64,000 nt of DNA from the NCBI GenBank assembly GCA_964605665.1, contig CAZSDP010000013.1:53356-117355 (forward strand), read 5' to 3'. A model generated the notes under the pieces. It made no database searches and had not been told where the DNA came from. It saw only the letters and a program-made list of their open reading frames with translations. How positions within the stretch are numbered: the stretch's first letter is position 1; each line of letters starts with the position of its first letter. Positions 27,691 to 35,907 of the stretch are shown here, piece by piece. The stretch is from CAZSDP01 sp964605665 (GTDB taxonomy: Bacteria > Planctomycetota > UBA8108 > UBA1146). The position numbers were made by a program, and so were the translations under genes.

Positions 27691-29184
27691 TCATTGAAGT
27701 CCTTGAACCACCAGTTCGAGAATCCCATCCCCATCGAGATCTGCTGGTAACGCGACGTGGGCTTGGAAAGAAGTCCCCTTGGGACGCTGGCCTGCCGCTT
27801 CGAATCCAAAGTCCTTCAAGCCAGAGTCATTCGTCGCGAGAATTTGAATCAGGTCGATCGCACCATCCCCATCGATATCTCGCAGAGGTCGAAGTCCTGG
27901 GTCAGCGCCAACGCGCCACCCCTCCGAAGGGACTTCACTTTGATCCCAGGGGAGAAGAGGAAGACCTTCTGGAGAGAACCGCAAAGGTCTCAATGGTCGC
28001 TCTCCCACTCTCTGACCGAGGAGGCCGGGAACCCGAAAACCCTCTGCGTCTTCTTTCCCCGGCAATATCTCTAGGGGATGCTCGGGAGAAACCAAACCGA
28101 TAGCAGGCCCCTGCGCTTCCTCGAGCAGTGCCGATTCACCAAAGTGATAGACAGAGAGACCGCTTCCCAAAGGGGACACTCTCTCCGGATCGGATGAGGT
28201 CGGCCAAACGATGATCTCGTCCCGACCATCGCCATCAACATCGGCGACATCCCAAGCCGTGATTCCCAGCGGAGCCACCCGACGCAATGCTGGAGCAACC
28301 GGATGGGGAACTCCCTGATCGTCGACGGAGCAGATCCAAAGATCGGAGTCTGCTCGCCGTCCACCACCATAAAGGCTGTGGACTCCTGCGGCATCCGCAG
28401 CAGTGAGCTGGGCTAGCTTCGCAGGATGATCTCCACCGGGATAGAGCGCGGACATCACCGACTGAGTCGCTTTACCGTGTCCTAGTCCAAGAAGATGTCC
28501 CATCTCATGGAGCAACACTGTGCTGAGTTCAACGATTTTAGGTCGCCGAAGCGCAACCCCCTGCGGCGAATGCGAGCCCTCCTTCGATCCCGCTGAACCT
28601 TGAGCAACTGTCCATTCCAAATCCGCATTCAAATGGATGAAGCCGGTCCCTTCCCAGCTGGGGTCGGTCGCATGAGCGACCCCACCGTCCCAACCGAGAA
28701 AGGGAGAGCAATCATCATGTCGACCTCGTCGCCAAGAGATCACGAAGTCCGGTTCGACTCCGTCCTCAGCCTCTCGAAACTGCACCACTCCGGTTCGTGC
28801 CCACTGGGCTCCCATCGCCTCAATCGTCTCGCGCACCTGGCTCTCGGGAAGTTTCTCACCTTCCGGCTCGTAGCTCCAAGTCAACCGCGATCCACCAGCA
28901 GCCCTTCGTCCGCGAACCTCAAAGGGTGGAAACCAAGGTCCGCGATTCGGCCATGAGGAGAGTTCTTGATCGCCAGGAGACCCGAGCACGAAATCGAGCA
29001 GAGCGTCGTGCTCAGGCTCCGCTCCGCTCTGCTCCTTCTTCGAATCGGAATCTGAGCCGGCATTCGGCCCACAGCCACCACTTAGAACAACGGTGCACAG
29101 AAGGAGGAGCACCCAGAACCCGCTCTGCAGGCAGCTGACTCGGTGAGCGGAGTTGTCAGTCAGAATCAAGGCGAACCCGTGCAT
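27691..29184 (-). CDS. Lipoprotein matrixin-like (M10) metalloprotease with VCBS/FG-GAP repeats
   Basis: 497 residues from the ATG at 29184. A hydrophobic signal ends LSGGC, a lipobox, followed by a Ser/Asp-rich linker. The protease domain has HEMGHLLGLGHG near residue 225, the HExxHxxGxxH zinc motif of matrixins, and a Met-turn SVMSALYPG. The C-terminal half holds three calcium-type DxDGDGxxx repeats (DVDGDGRDEI, DIDGDGAIDL, DLDGDGILEL), as in VCBS/FG-GAP propellers. The frame extends up to 29319, but that start lies inside a terminator hairpin and adds 45 unlikely residues. Probably a surface-attached peptidase. Confidence 0.88.
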   Translation of the reverse strand: MHGFALILTDNSAHRVSCLQSGFWVLLLLCTVVLSGGCGPNAGSDSDSKKEQSGAEPEHDALLDFVLGSPGDQELSSWPNRGPWFPPFEVRGRRAAGGSRLTWSYEPEGEKLPESQVRETIEAMGAQWARTGVVQFREAEDGVEPDFVISWRRGRHDDCSPFLGWDGGVAHATDPSWEGTGFIHLNADLEWTVAQGSAGSKEGSHSPQGVALRRPKIVELSTVLLHEMGHLLGLGHGKATQSVMSALYPGGDHPAKLAQLTAADAAGVHSLYGGGRRADSDLWICSVDDQGVPHPVAPALRRVAPLGITAWDVADVDGDGRDEIIVWPTSSDPERVSPLGSGLSVYHFGESALLEEAQGPAIGLVSPEHPLEILPGKEDAEGFRVPGLLGQRVGERPLRPLRFSPEGLPLLPWDQSEVPSEGWRVGADPGLRPLRDIDGDGAIDLIQILATNDSGLKDFGFEAAGQRPKGTSFQAHVALPADLDGDGILELVVQGLQ

Positions 29185-29308
29185 CTCACCCCTGATCTTC
29201 AACAGCAGTCTTCTGATGCAGCTTGACCAGGCCCGACGAAAGGACCCCTGATCGAGCGCGAAGGGCACAGAGAAACCGATTCTCGAGTCGGGCACAAGAT
29301 GTGAAAGC

Positions 29309-29337
29309 GCCCTGACCAACTCACAGCTGGCCAGGGC
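29309..29337 (-). terminator. Terminator-like hairpin after the di-heme oxidoreductase operon
   Basis: GCCCTGaCCA and TGGcCAGGGC pair with one internal mismatch around a 9-base loop. On the minus strand it lies 31 bases after the stop of the cytochrome gene at 29368 and is followed by GCGCTTTC, a short T-run, so it may be an intrinsic terminator of moderate strength. Confidence 0.5.
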
Positions 29338-29367
29338 ACGTTGAAATCAATGAGGGATCAGCACGCT

Positions 29368-30516
29368 TTAAAGATCTTGGAGGAACATCAGCAATGCTTG
29401 TTGATCGGCAGTAAAGAGGGCCTGGTAGGCCATTCTCGAGTTGAGCGCTTCGTCATCGTGGATCAAGATCGCGTCCTCGAGAGTTGTTGCCCGACCATCG
29501 TGAAGATATGGCGCGGTATTTCGGATGCCCCAAAGCGGGGGAGTCCGATACATGCCAGATGGAGCGTCCGGTTCCTCCATCCCCCGGAATGAATCGGGAT
29601 AGATGTCGTGAAGAAGCAGATCGGAGTAAAGAGGCACGGGGCCCTGAGATCCGGTGAGGCTTGGAATGTGACACGTCGCACAGCCGATCGAGTTGAAGAG
29701 GGCTTCACCTGTCGCGATCGCTGGGTCAGTACCTCCAACACGTGGCGGATAAGCCAAGTTCTCCAGGTAGAAGGTCAGGTCTTCGAGATCACCGGCGGAG
29801 ACTTCTGGATCGAGCACTCCATCGGAATCGGAGAGCAACCCAAAACCTCTGCCGTTGTCGCTGACGGTCAGCCCAATCTCCCCGCTGAGAGCATCGTGAG
29901 AAAAGTCATCAACTGTCGGAACCTGAGCCTTCCAACCGAACTTTCCAACTTCCATCACCCCCCCGACATTGAGGAGGCGCGCCACACCGCGAACCCCGTC
30001 ACCATCGGTATCGAACGGGTCTTCATTCGCGAGGATCGTCGCATCGGAAATCGTCTGGATCAGGCCGATACCCAAGGCTGACGGAGTCTGCCGCTGCTCA
30101 AAAACATCGGCAGTGGGGTCAGCTTCTTCTCGTCGGGGAGAATCCATACGACGGAGCTTACTGGCGACCTGTCCCCCGGGGAGATTCAGGAATGGCCCAT
30201 TCCCGTTGTTGTCATTCGCAAAGCGGAAGACGTTCACGTCGAGTCCACCCGCCGCTCCGATGACCGGCTTCTGGTGACAGCTACGGCAAGAATCCGCGTT
30301 CAAGTCGGGTGTACCCAACCCTTGGGAGAGTCGCCAATCTCGATCGAACACCTTACGGCCTCGGATCCATTGGTCGAGATCCGCCCCAGTCAACGGTACC
30401 GGCGGTCCCCCTTCAGTTCCTGCGGGGGGCACTGGTGTCGTATCGTCGATGATCTCGGCATGAAGTGCCGTCACGACCAAACTGAGGAACACTAAACTCA
30501 GAATCGAATTCTTCAT
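29368..30516 (-). CDS. Secreted di-heme oxidoreductase (DUF1111/DHOR family)
   Basis: 382 residues. Signal peptide (ILSLVFLSLVVTALHAE) and two c-type heme sites: SCRSCHQ in the first third and GCATCHIPS near residue 280, the pattern of the 'di-haem oxidoredictase' (thiol oxidoreductase-like) family. Late in the sequence, YRTPPLWGIRNTAPYLHDGRA matches the conserved family C-terminus (split here: RTPPLWGIR and PYLHDGRA). It is expected in the periplasm, passing electrons from an unidentified substrate. Its start overlaps the stop of the upstream paralogue (TAATG), so the two are translationally coupled. Confidence 0.92.
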   Translation of the reverse strand: MKNSILSLVFLSLVVTALHAEIIDDTTPVPPAGTEGGPPVPLTGADLDQWIRGRKVFDRDWRLSQGLGTPDLNADSCRSCHQKPVIGAAGGLDVNVFRFANDNNGNGPFLNLPGGQVASKLRRMDSPRREEADPTADVFEQRQTPSALGIGLIQTISDATILANEDPFDTDGDGVRGVARLLNVGGVMEVGKFGWKAQVPTVDDFSHDALSGEIGLTVSDNGRGFGLLSDSDGVLDPEVSAGDLEDLTFYLENLAYPPRVGGTDPAIATGEALFNSIGCATCHIPSLTGSQGPVPLYSDLLLHDIYPDSFRGMEEPDAPSGMYRTPPLWGIRNTAPYLHDGRATTLEDAILIHDDEALNSRMAYQALFTADQQALLMFLQDL

Positions 30517-31991
30517 TAGAGTGCCTCCAAAAACTGAATAACTAAGTCTTGTTCAGCAGCGCTCAAGTTGGAGTAGGCATCTCTGATCGCCTGCGCTTCT
30601 CCACCATGTAACAGAATCGCTTCGTGCATCGATCCCGCACGTCCGTCGTGCAACCAGGGCCCATGGAATCGCACTCCCCAAAGGGGTTGAGTGCGAAACT
30701 CGCTGGCGGTCGAATCGAGAGGATCGATCGTTGAGAACTGCGGAGCCCCCATCGAGATCCCATCTGCGAGTATCGGTCCCATATCGTGGAGCAAAAGGTC
30801 AGTGTAAGCCTCGAGGTTGCCCACCGCTGAAGGAAGCGTCGGCAAGTGACACGCGACACAATTCAAGCTGTTGAAGAGTGCTTCACCCTGCTGCTCCTCT
30901 GAATTGAACGGCTTGCGAGGCGGCGGAGCGACGAACTTGTTGAAAACGAGGACGTCGGCAAAGTCAGAAGGGCTAAACTCGGGATCAGGAGTTCCATCAT
31001 TGTCGAATGTTGCGGCGTCGAATCCCGCTCCTACCTGGAATTTGTAGCTGACGATTCCATCGCTTCCAAAGACCGGCACCGTCGTGATCCCCATCTGGTT
31101 GAACGCTGCGCCGCGGATAAACGCCTCAAGGAAATTCGCCTGCAACTTGTATCCGAAACGACCGAAGTTTCCGAAGCCGTCGGTATTGTAACGACCGCTG
31201 ATTCCATCCCCATTCGAGTCATTCGGGTCGGAGTTCCCGATGATCGTCGTATTGCTGACAAACTCGAAGAGTCCAACCCCAAAGAATGGTGGAGCATTTC
31301 GATGTGCGGGGTAGACCGGTTGTCCGAGTGCTTGAATCGAACCGGAGACCGGGATCGAGGGTCGATTGCCGTCGATCTCGCCGTAGCTCGGCATCACCAA
31401 GCTCGGGACTCCCGCGACATGGGTTTGATTGGGAGGGTCACCGACCCCAACCAAGAAGAAGTTCCTGTATACGGGAGCAGAACCACCGATGGTGGGATGA
31501 CTGTGGCACGCTTCGCAGCTTCCCGCATTGAAGAGAGGTCCCAACCCCTCTTCTGGCGTGAAGACCTTGGCCATCAACTCGCGGCCGTTCAAGAAGGAGC
31601 TGAACTCGTCTGCGTTCAAGCCAGGAATCGCGTCACCCACATTACACGGGGCGTGTGCGTCGCAATCGAGACTGTCAGAGGTTGGATCGGGCCCACAGAC
31701 TCCAAAGGGAGCACCGGGAGGTGGCCCTCCAGAAAACAAGAAGCCGAAGAGATAAATGGGGTCCGCAAGGTTGGTCGTGCCATCGTCATTGGTGTCCATC
31801 GCATCCACGCAATAGACGACCTCGCCGAGGAACAAGACCTCAAGAGACGCGACACCATCGGCAATATTGACGATGTTGTCGGTATTCACGTCTCCGCGAA
31901 TAAAGTCACGCCCTTCGACAGCTCCCATTCCAAAAATGAGCACTGCGAAAAAACAGACTACCCAGCAACTCATGGTGGGTCGTAGTTTCAT
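30516..31991 (-). CDS. Secreted di-heme oxidoreductase with N-terminal dockerin-like module
   Basis: 491 residues. After a signal peptide (CWVVCFFAVLIFGMGAVEG) comes a dockerin-like double calcium-loop module of about 85 residues (FIRGDVNTDNIVNIADG, then DTNDDGTTNLADPIYL, GGPPPGAP, CGPDPTSDSLDCD). The rest is a DUF1111-type di-heme domain with GSCEACHSHP and LNCVACHLP heme sites and the LWGVRFHGPWLHDGRA tail. The ATG at 31991 is preceded by GGAAGG, 6 bases away, and gives a proper signal peptide; the longer frame to 32051 does not. It is upstream of, and coupled to, a shorter paralogue that lacks the dockerin module. Confidence 0.9.
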   Translation of the reverse strand: MKLRPTMSCWVVCFFAVLIFGMGAVEGRDFIRGDVNTDNIVNIADGVASLEVLFLGEVVYCVDAMDTNDDGTTNLADPIYLFGFLFSGGPPPGAPFGVCGPDPTSDSLDCDAHAPCNVGDAIPGLNADEFSSFLNGRELMAKVFTPEEGLGPLFNAGSCEACHSHPTIGGSAPVYRNFFLVGVGDPPNQTHVAGVPSLVMPSYGEIDGNRPSIPVSGSIQALGQPVYPAHRNAPPFFGVGLFEFVSNTTIIGNSDPNDSNGDGISGRYNTDGFGNFGRFGYKLQANFLEAFIRGAAFNQMGITTVPVFGSDGIVSYKFQVGAGFDAATFDNDGTPDPEFSPSDFADVLVFNKFVAPPPRKPFNSEEQQGEALFNSLNCVACHLPTLPSAVGNLEAYTDLLLHDMGPILADGISMGAPQFSTIDPLDSTASEFRTQPLWGVRFHGPWLHDGRAGSMHEAILLHGGEAQAIRDAYSNLSAAEQDLVIQFLEAL

Positions 31992-32543
31992 TCTAGGCCT
32001 TCCGCACGTGTCATCTCTGCTCGATTCGCTTTGCACAAATCGCTGGCTCACCCATCAATGATCACGCGAAATTCGAGAATTCCTCAACGACTTCTGCGGA
32101 AAGTACCGGCGGGATGGCTGAGCAGGTCTTCCCTTCCCAGCCTTTGGACTTTTCCAGAAGGTAAATCCGTCTACGAACGCTTCGTGCGTTGAGAGAAGCC
32201 CGAGCGCAGTCAGAAATCAGAGAACCTAAATCAGAGAATCAAGAAGTCTCTTTCTCTCGCTATCTCAAGCCCCCCACCTGTCTAATTTTACCGGAACGAA
32301 GGCTCTCCGTGAACCTAACGATCAAAACTCGCCTCTTCATGCCGAGGAGAACGTTCTCAGCGAGTAAAAGTTGCCGGACTCGATTTCCGAGTCCGACACT
32401 CTCTTTCCGAAGACCGCACTCTTTCGGAGAGGTGCAACTCCGGAGAATCCCCCACAAGCCATTACTAACAAAGGACTTGTGCGATCAAGAAGACGCCGGC
32501 CTCTCCCTTGCCTTATTCACAAGGCGACTGGAAGGAGTCCTCA
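31992..32543. other. Divergent intergenic region rich in dyads, no gene accepted
   Basis: About 550 bases between the leftward cytochrome operon and the rightward orphan membrane protein. A 188-codon plus-strand frame (32189-32755) overlaps the orphan gene out of frame and is Ser/Arg/Pro-rich, so I treat it as a shadow. An 11-base direct repeat AAATCAGAGAA occurs at 32214-32224 and 32228-32238, and several inverted repeats occupy 32347-32432. Confidence 0.5.
32347..32432 (+). promoter_or_regulatory. Palindrome and two stem-loops in the leader of the orphan membrane protein
   Basis: Three dyads in 86 bases: a perfect 12-base palindrome GAGAACGTTCTC (32347-32358); a hairpin CGGACTCG-ATTTC-CGAGTCCG (32375-32395); and a second stem with TCCGAA/TTCGGA core extended by wobble pairs (32402-32432). 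They end about 110 bases before the GTG start at 32544. This looks like an operator followed by a structured leader, possibly an attenuator. Confidence 0.4.
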
Positions 32544-33578
32544 GTGAATCCCCTGTTCAGCATTTTTCTTTCGATCGGTGCCCTCGCCATCGCGGCTGCC
32601 TACCCCTATCTCATCCGCCATCATCGCGTGCAAAGAGCCTTTCGGTCTCTGTTCCCAGGAGGAGAAAAAGCGCATCACCACCGTGGATTCGCCGCGATTT
32701 CCCCTTCCGAGCTGAATCAACCGAAGGACTGGATGATCCGCCGAAACATCGTTGAGGGGGCGATCCTCACCGCTTTCGTCGCACTCCTGCTGTTCGTGGC
32801 AGGAAACTCCGATGGCGCCTCCGGTCATCTCTCCACGCCGCTCGCTGCGCTCCTCGGAGTCAGCGGAGCCATCCTCGCCCGCCATCTCTGGATCACCCAT
32901 GAGCAGTTGAATGAAGTGCGACGCTGCACGGAGAGTATGCGCCAAGGAGGCTTCGAAGGATCATGGCGAGGGAACTCCGAAGATCCGGTTCCCTTCCGAC
33001 AGTCGCTTCTCTTCGCCTTGCAGGAAGCGACAAATCTAGAAGTGGTCGCGCCGAGTGGACTCGAAGCACTTTCGATTCTCTCGCATCCCGCACGTGCTGT
33101 GTTTGAGGCACCACATCCCGCGCTTGCCGGAAAACGTTTGCGGCTGATCGTGCTCCCACCCCGCAGTCAAAAAACCGACCCACAAAAGACGATTCGCAGC
33201 TGCGCTGAAGAAGCGATCAGTCGAGCGGGTTCTACTCCAGAGAAACACTGGCGACGCCTGCAAAATGCTCTGGAAATTCAACGACGTTGGAATAGCGACT
33301 ACGGCTGTCAGATCGAGGTCCGTTTCTTGGAGGGGCGTCCAATTCACGCACTCTTTCTCGCGGGAGTACGCGGCTGGTTCCGCCCTTGGTTTGGATCACG
33401 ACACCAGTGGTATGAAGTCGCCTCCCGCGGTGCGGGAAACGACCTTCGCACCTCGATCGAAGACTTCTTCGAAAGTTCTTGGCAAGAAGCGAGTGAAGAA
33501 CTGTCCGTCTTTCTCCGTAAGGATGGGAGATCTGCCGTGATGTCGACGAGCGGATCGGACGGTATTCACAAAGTCTAA
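32544..33578 (+). CDS. Membrane protein of unknown function
   Basis: Not recognised. 344 residues from a GTG at 32544, chosen because GGAAGGAG lies 6 bases upstream; the ATG at 32508 lacks this. Hydrophobic helices at about residues 4-20 (LFSIFLSIGALAIAAAYPYL), 68-85 (AILTAFVALLLFVAG) and 93-110. The remaining 230 residues are soluble and mixed alpha/beta, with LRLIVLPPRSQ, a Lys/Arg-rich helical middle and the GRPIHALFLAGVRGWFRPWFG stretch split by aromatic residues. The layout is membrane anchor plus cytoplasmic domain. A remote phospholipase-D-like or effector domain is possible but cannot be shown. A dyad-rich leader precedes it. Confidence 0.7.
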   Translation: MNPLFSIFLSIGALAIAAAYPYLIRHHRVQRAFRSLFPGGEKAHHHRGFAAISPSELNQPKDWMIRRNIVEGAILTAFVALLLFVAGNSDGASGHLSTPLAALLGVSGAILARHLWITHEQLNEVRRCTESMRQGGFEGSWRGNSEDPVPFRQSLLFALQEATNLEVVAPSGLEALSILSHPARAVFEAPHPALAGKRLRLIVLPPRSQKTDPQKTIRSCAEEAISRAGSTPEKHWRRLQNALEIQRRWNSDYGCQIEVRFLEGRPIHALFLAGVRGWFRPWFGSRHQWYEVASRGAGNDLRTSIEDFFESSWQEASEELSVFLRKDGRSAVMSTSGSDGIHKV

Positions 33579-33691
33579 CCAGGAAGTTGTGGCAACCGTT
33601 CTTTCAGAGTAGACGCCGTCTCCCTGGATTGTCGGTCGGAGGTGGCTCGCTCCGGATAATCGTCTTTGCGCTCCGCCTTCGCAGCTTGAGC

Positions 33692-34474
33692 TCAGCCCTT
33701 CACGCCGGTGATGATCGCGATGGCGAGGAGAGCAGCAACCACCGCGATCGCTCGCCGGGCCCACCGCTCCCCACCGCGCAGAGTGAGCTTTGCCCCGATC
33801 ATTCCTCCCACAACATATGTCGGAAGAAGGGCGAGCATCACCTCGAAGTCCACCTGACCACGGACGAGATAAACCAATCCGGCCGCAGCAGAGAGCGCGA
33901 AGACCATCCACACCTTGACTTCCACCATCTGCACCAGCGGAAGCCTCAACAGGGATGGCAAGTAGAGGAGCATCAGCACCCCGATTCCCGCCCCGACGAA
34001 ACCGCCGTAGACTCCGAAGAGGAAGGTCATCACCAATCCGACCGGTGGAAGCGCTCGACCGGCAGTGGCGCCACTCGAGTCTTCGCCACCAGTCGAACTC
34101 GATTCACTCCCAGCGCGCGTGGGAGCAAAAAAGAGAATGACCCCTGCGAGTAAAATCCAGCCGAGCAATTTCTCAAAGAGTGCCGGATCGAGAATCGAGG
34201 CGAGAATTGCCCCCGGAATCGCTCCCAGCACCGCCAGGATGACGGGCACCATCGTCGTTCGACGAGTCGCTCCAGTTTTTCCACGAAATGTCCTCGCCGC
34301 AGCTCCAGCTTGGAACGCGACACACAACCGGTTCGTACCATTGGCAATCAGAGGATCAAAGTTCAAGTAGATCAGCAGGGGCAAGACGATGGAGGTTCCA
34401 CCTCCCACGAGTGTATTGACAATTCCCGCGACTAGTCCGGTGCCCGCGATCGCAAGCCACTCGTATAACTCCAA
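33692..34474 (-). CDS. TSUP family (TauE/SafE) anion exporter
   Basis: 260 residues with about 7-8 membrane helices. The N-terminus has the TSUP signature VAGIVNTLVGGGTSIVLPLL, followed by NGTNRLCVAFQAGAAARTF, and a second repeat has FLFGVYGGFVGAGIGVLML, the inverted-repeat GGFxGxGxG motif. These transporters move sulfite, sulfoacetate, taurine-derived or other organic sulfur anions across the inner membrane. The middle loop (SESSSTGGEDSSGATA) is hydrophilic and low in complexity. It diverges from the macro-domain operon; the shared region holds the CTGACGTCAG palindrome. Confidence 0.93.
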   Translation of the reverse strand: MELYEWLAIAGTGLVAGIVNTLVGGGTSIVLPLLIYLNFDPLIANGTNRLCVAFQAGAAARTFRGKTGATRRTTMVPVILAVLGAIPGAILASILDPALFEKLLGWILLAGVILFFAPTRAGSESSSTGGEDSSGATAGRALPPVGLVMTFLFGVYGGFVGAGIGVLMLLYLPSLLRLPLVQMVEVKVWMVFALSAAAGLVYLVRGQVDFEVMLALLPTYVVGGMIGAKLTLRGGERWARRAIAVVAALLAIAIITGVKG

Positions 34475-34629
34475 CGGTGTTGTCCCTTCTGAACTCGCTT
34501 GAGATCCCCTATTCAGGGAGAATCACCACCCACGACTCTGGGAGGATACCGAGGTCGGGTACGAATTCCCTGGATAGTTCTGTCTCTGAGGTCTAGATGT
34601 CCGCTCTGGAGAGAAGTTTGGCGACTGCC

Positions 34630-34639
34630 CTGACGTCAG
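34630..34639. promoter_or_regulatory. Palindrome CTGACGTCAG upstream of the macro-domain operon
   Basis: A perfect 10-base dyad 15 bases before the ATG at 34655 and just upstream of the ribosome site AAGGAG. The same ten bases form the core of the 14-base palindrome before moxR (8184-8193). If it is an operator, it would act at or after the transcription start of the macro-domain operon and could also affect the divergent TSUP gene. Confidence 0.4.
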
Positions 34640-34654
34640 CTCGGGAAGGAGACC

Positions 34655-35185
34655 ATGAATTCTCGGCTCATTCTCGAAGTGGGTGACCTGACCGATTACG
34701 CCGTGGATGCGATCGTGAATGCAGCTCATGAGAGCCTGTTGGGGGGTGGAGGCGTGGACGGCGCCATCCACGCCGCTGCCGGCCCCGAGCTCCTCGAGGC
34801 GTGCCGACCACTCGGTGGCTGCGAGCCAGGTGAGGCAAAGATGACCCCTGGATTTGAATTGCCCGCTCGAAACGTGATTCACACCGTAGGGCCTCGCTGG
34901 AGTGGTGGTCTCTCCGGAGAGGATGAGATTCTCGCGTCTTGCTACCGATGCTCACTCACCCTCGCCTGTGCAAACCAATTGAACACGGTCGCATTCCCTG
35001 CCATCGGTACGGGTGTCTTTCGATTTCCACCCGAGCGGGCTGCGAAGATCTCCTTGAGTACCGTTGTCGATTTTCTCGACTCCGGAGCTGGAAAGTCGCT
35101 CGATCGGGTCATCATGGTCTACTTCCGAGACGAAACCCGAATGCTGGCTGAGAAGATCTTGGCCCAGGTTGGAACTGCACGATGA
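34655..35185 (+). CDS. Macro-domain protein (O-acetyl-ADP-ribose deacetylase-like)
   Basis: 176 residues, essentially a single macro domain of the MacroD/YmdB type. Landmarks: VGDLTDYAVDAIVNAAHESL, the GGGGVDGAIHAAAG loop that binds the distal ribose, VIHTVGPRW, and FPAIGTGVFRFPPERA with the phosphate-binding GTGVF. Close relatives hydrolyse O-acetyl-ADP-ribose or remove ADP-ribose from acidic residues. Ribosome site AAGGAG precedes the ATG. Its stop overlaps the next start by 4 bases (ATGA), so it is coupled to an alpha/beta hydrolase. Confidence 0.95.
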   Translation: MNSRLILEVGDLTDYAVDAIVNAAHESLLGGGGVDGAIHAAAGPELLEACRPLGGCEPGEAKMTPGFELPARNVIHTVGPRWSGGLSGEDEILASCYRCSLTLACANQLNTVAFPAIGTGVFRFPPERAAKISLSTVVDFLDSGAGKSLDRVIMVYFRDETRMLAEKILAQVGTAR

Positions 35186-35907
35186 CTCCCCAGCCAAACC
35201 CCTCTGATTCTGCAAAACCGCTGGTGGTTCTCCTCCACGGCATCCTCCTTAACCGCTGGTTTCTTTGGCCTTTAGAACGATTTCTGAAGAGTCGGGGGCA
35301 TCGAACCCTCAACCTCAGCTACCCATCGACCCGATCTACGATCGAGGGGCTGACCGAAGAGATCGCGAGCCGGATATCCGCTGAGCGGGCGAAACGTGCC
35401 GCACCGCGGGTGAGCCTGGTGACCCACTCTCTCGGCGGCCTGATTGGACGGCGCTTGATCAGTCAAGGGCTGCTGCTCGGCGCTCATCGATTCGTGCAGG
35501 TCGTCCCGCCGAACCGAGGAAGTGCCATGGCACGTGCTTGGCGAGATCAAGCGATCTACCGAGCACTTTACGGCACCGGGGCAGGGTGGCAGCTGGGCGA
35601 ATCCCAGGACGCCATCGACGAGATCTGTGGAAGACCGGAGGAAGTCGAATGGGGCATCGTGATGGGGAGGACGGCTCACGGTCTGCGAAGCTCGCTGCTG
35701 CAAGCTCCACACGACGGGGTGGTGAGTCAGTCAGAGATGCGGATCACGAACGTTCCCACGATATCGATCGACATGGGGCACACGCCGATACTCTTCCTCC
35801 CAGAGATGTGGCACGAAGCGGCGTCCTTCCTCGAACGAGGAGTATTCAAGGAATCCAGAGTGGAGTCTCCACCTCCCTCACACCACTCGGAACTCTCAAA
35901 CGAATGA
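35182..35907 (+). CDS. Alpha/beta-hydrolase (PGAP1/lipase-like)
   Basis: 241 residues. The oxyanion region VVLLHGILLNRW and the nucleophile elbow THSLGGLIGRR (GxSxG variant HSLGG) identify a lipase/esterase of the alpha/beta fold, close to the PGAP1-like and LipA groups. A later HDGVVS segment offers the acid, and GHTPILF the catalytic His. No signal peptide, so cytoplasmic. It is sandwiched with 4-base overlaps between a macro-domain gene and an SGNH-like gene. Substrate unknown; the context suggests ester or acyl removal. Confidence 0.88.
   Translation: MTPQPNPSDSAKPLVVLLHGILLNRWFLWPLERFLKSRGHRTLNLSYPSTRSTIEGLTEEIASRISAERAKRAAPRVSLVTHSLGGLIGRRLISQGLLLGAHRFVQVVPPNRGSAMARAWRDQAIYRALYGTGAGWQLGESQDAIDEICGRPEEVEWGIVMGRTAHGLRSSLLQAPHDGVVSQSEMRITNVPTISIDMGHTPILFLPEMWHEAASFLERGVFKESRVESPPPSHHSELSNE

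Noticed and set aside
32189..32755. 188-codon plus-strand frame
   Set aside because: Overlaps the better supported membrane protein in another frame; Ser/Arg/Pro-rich composition.
35538..35903. Long N-terminal extension of the SGNH-like protein
   Set aside because: It is an alternate frame of the alpha/beta hydrolase gene; the ATGA start at 35904 fits coupling and family length.
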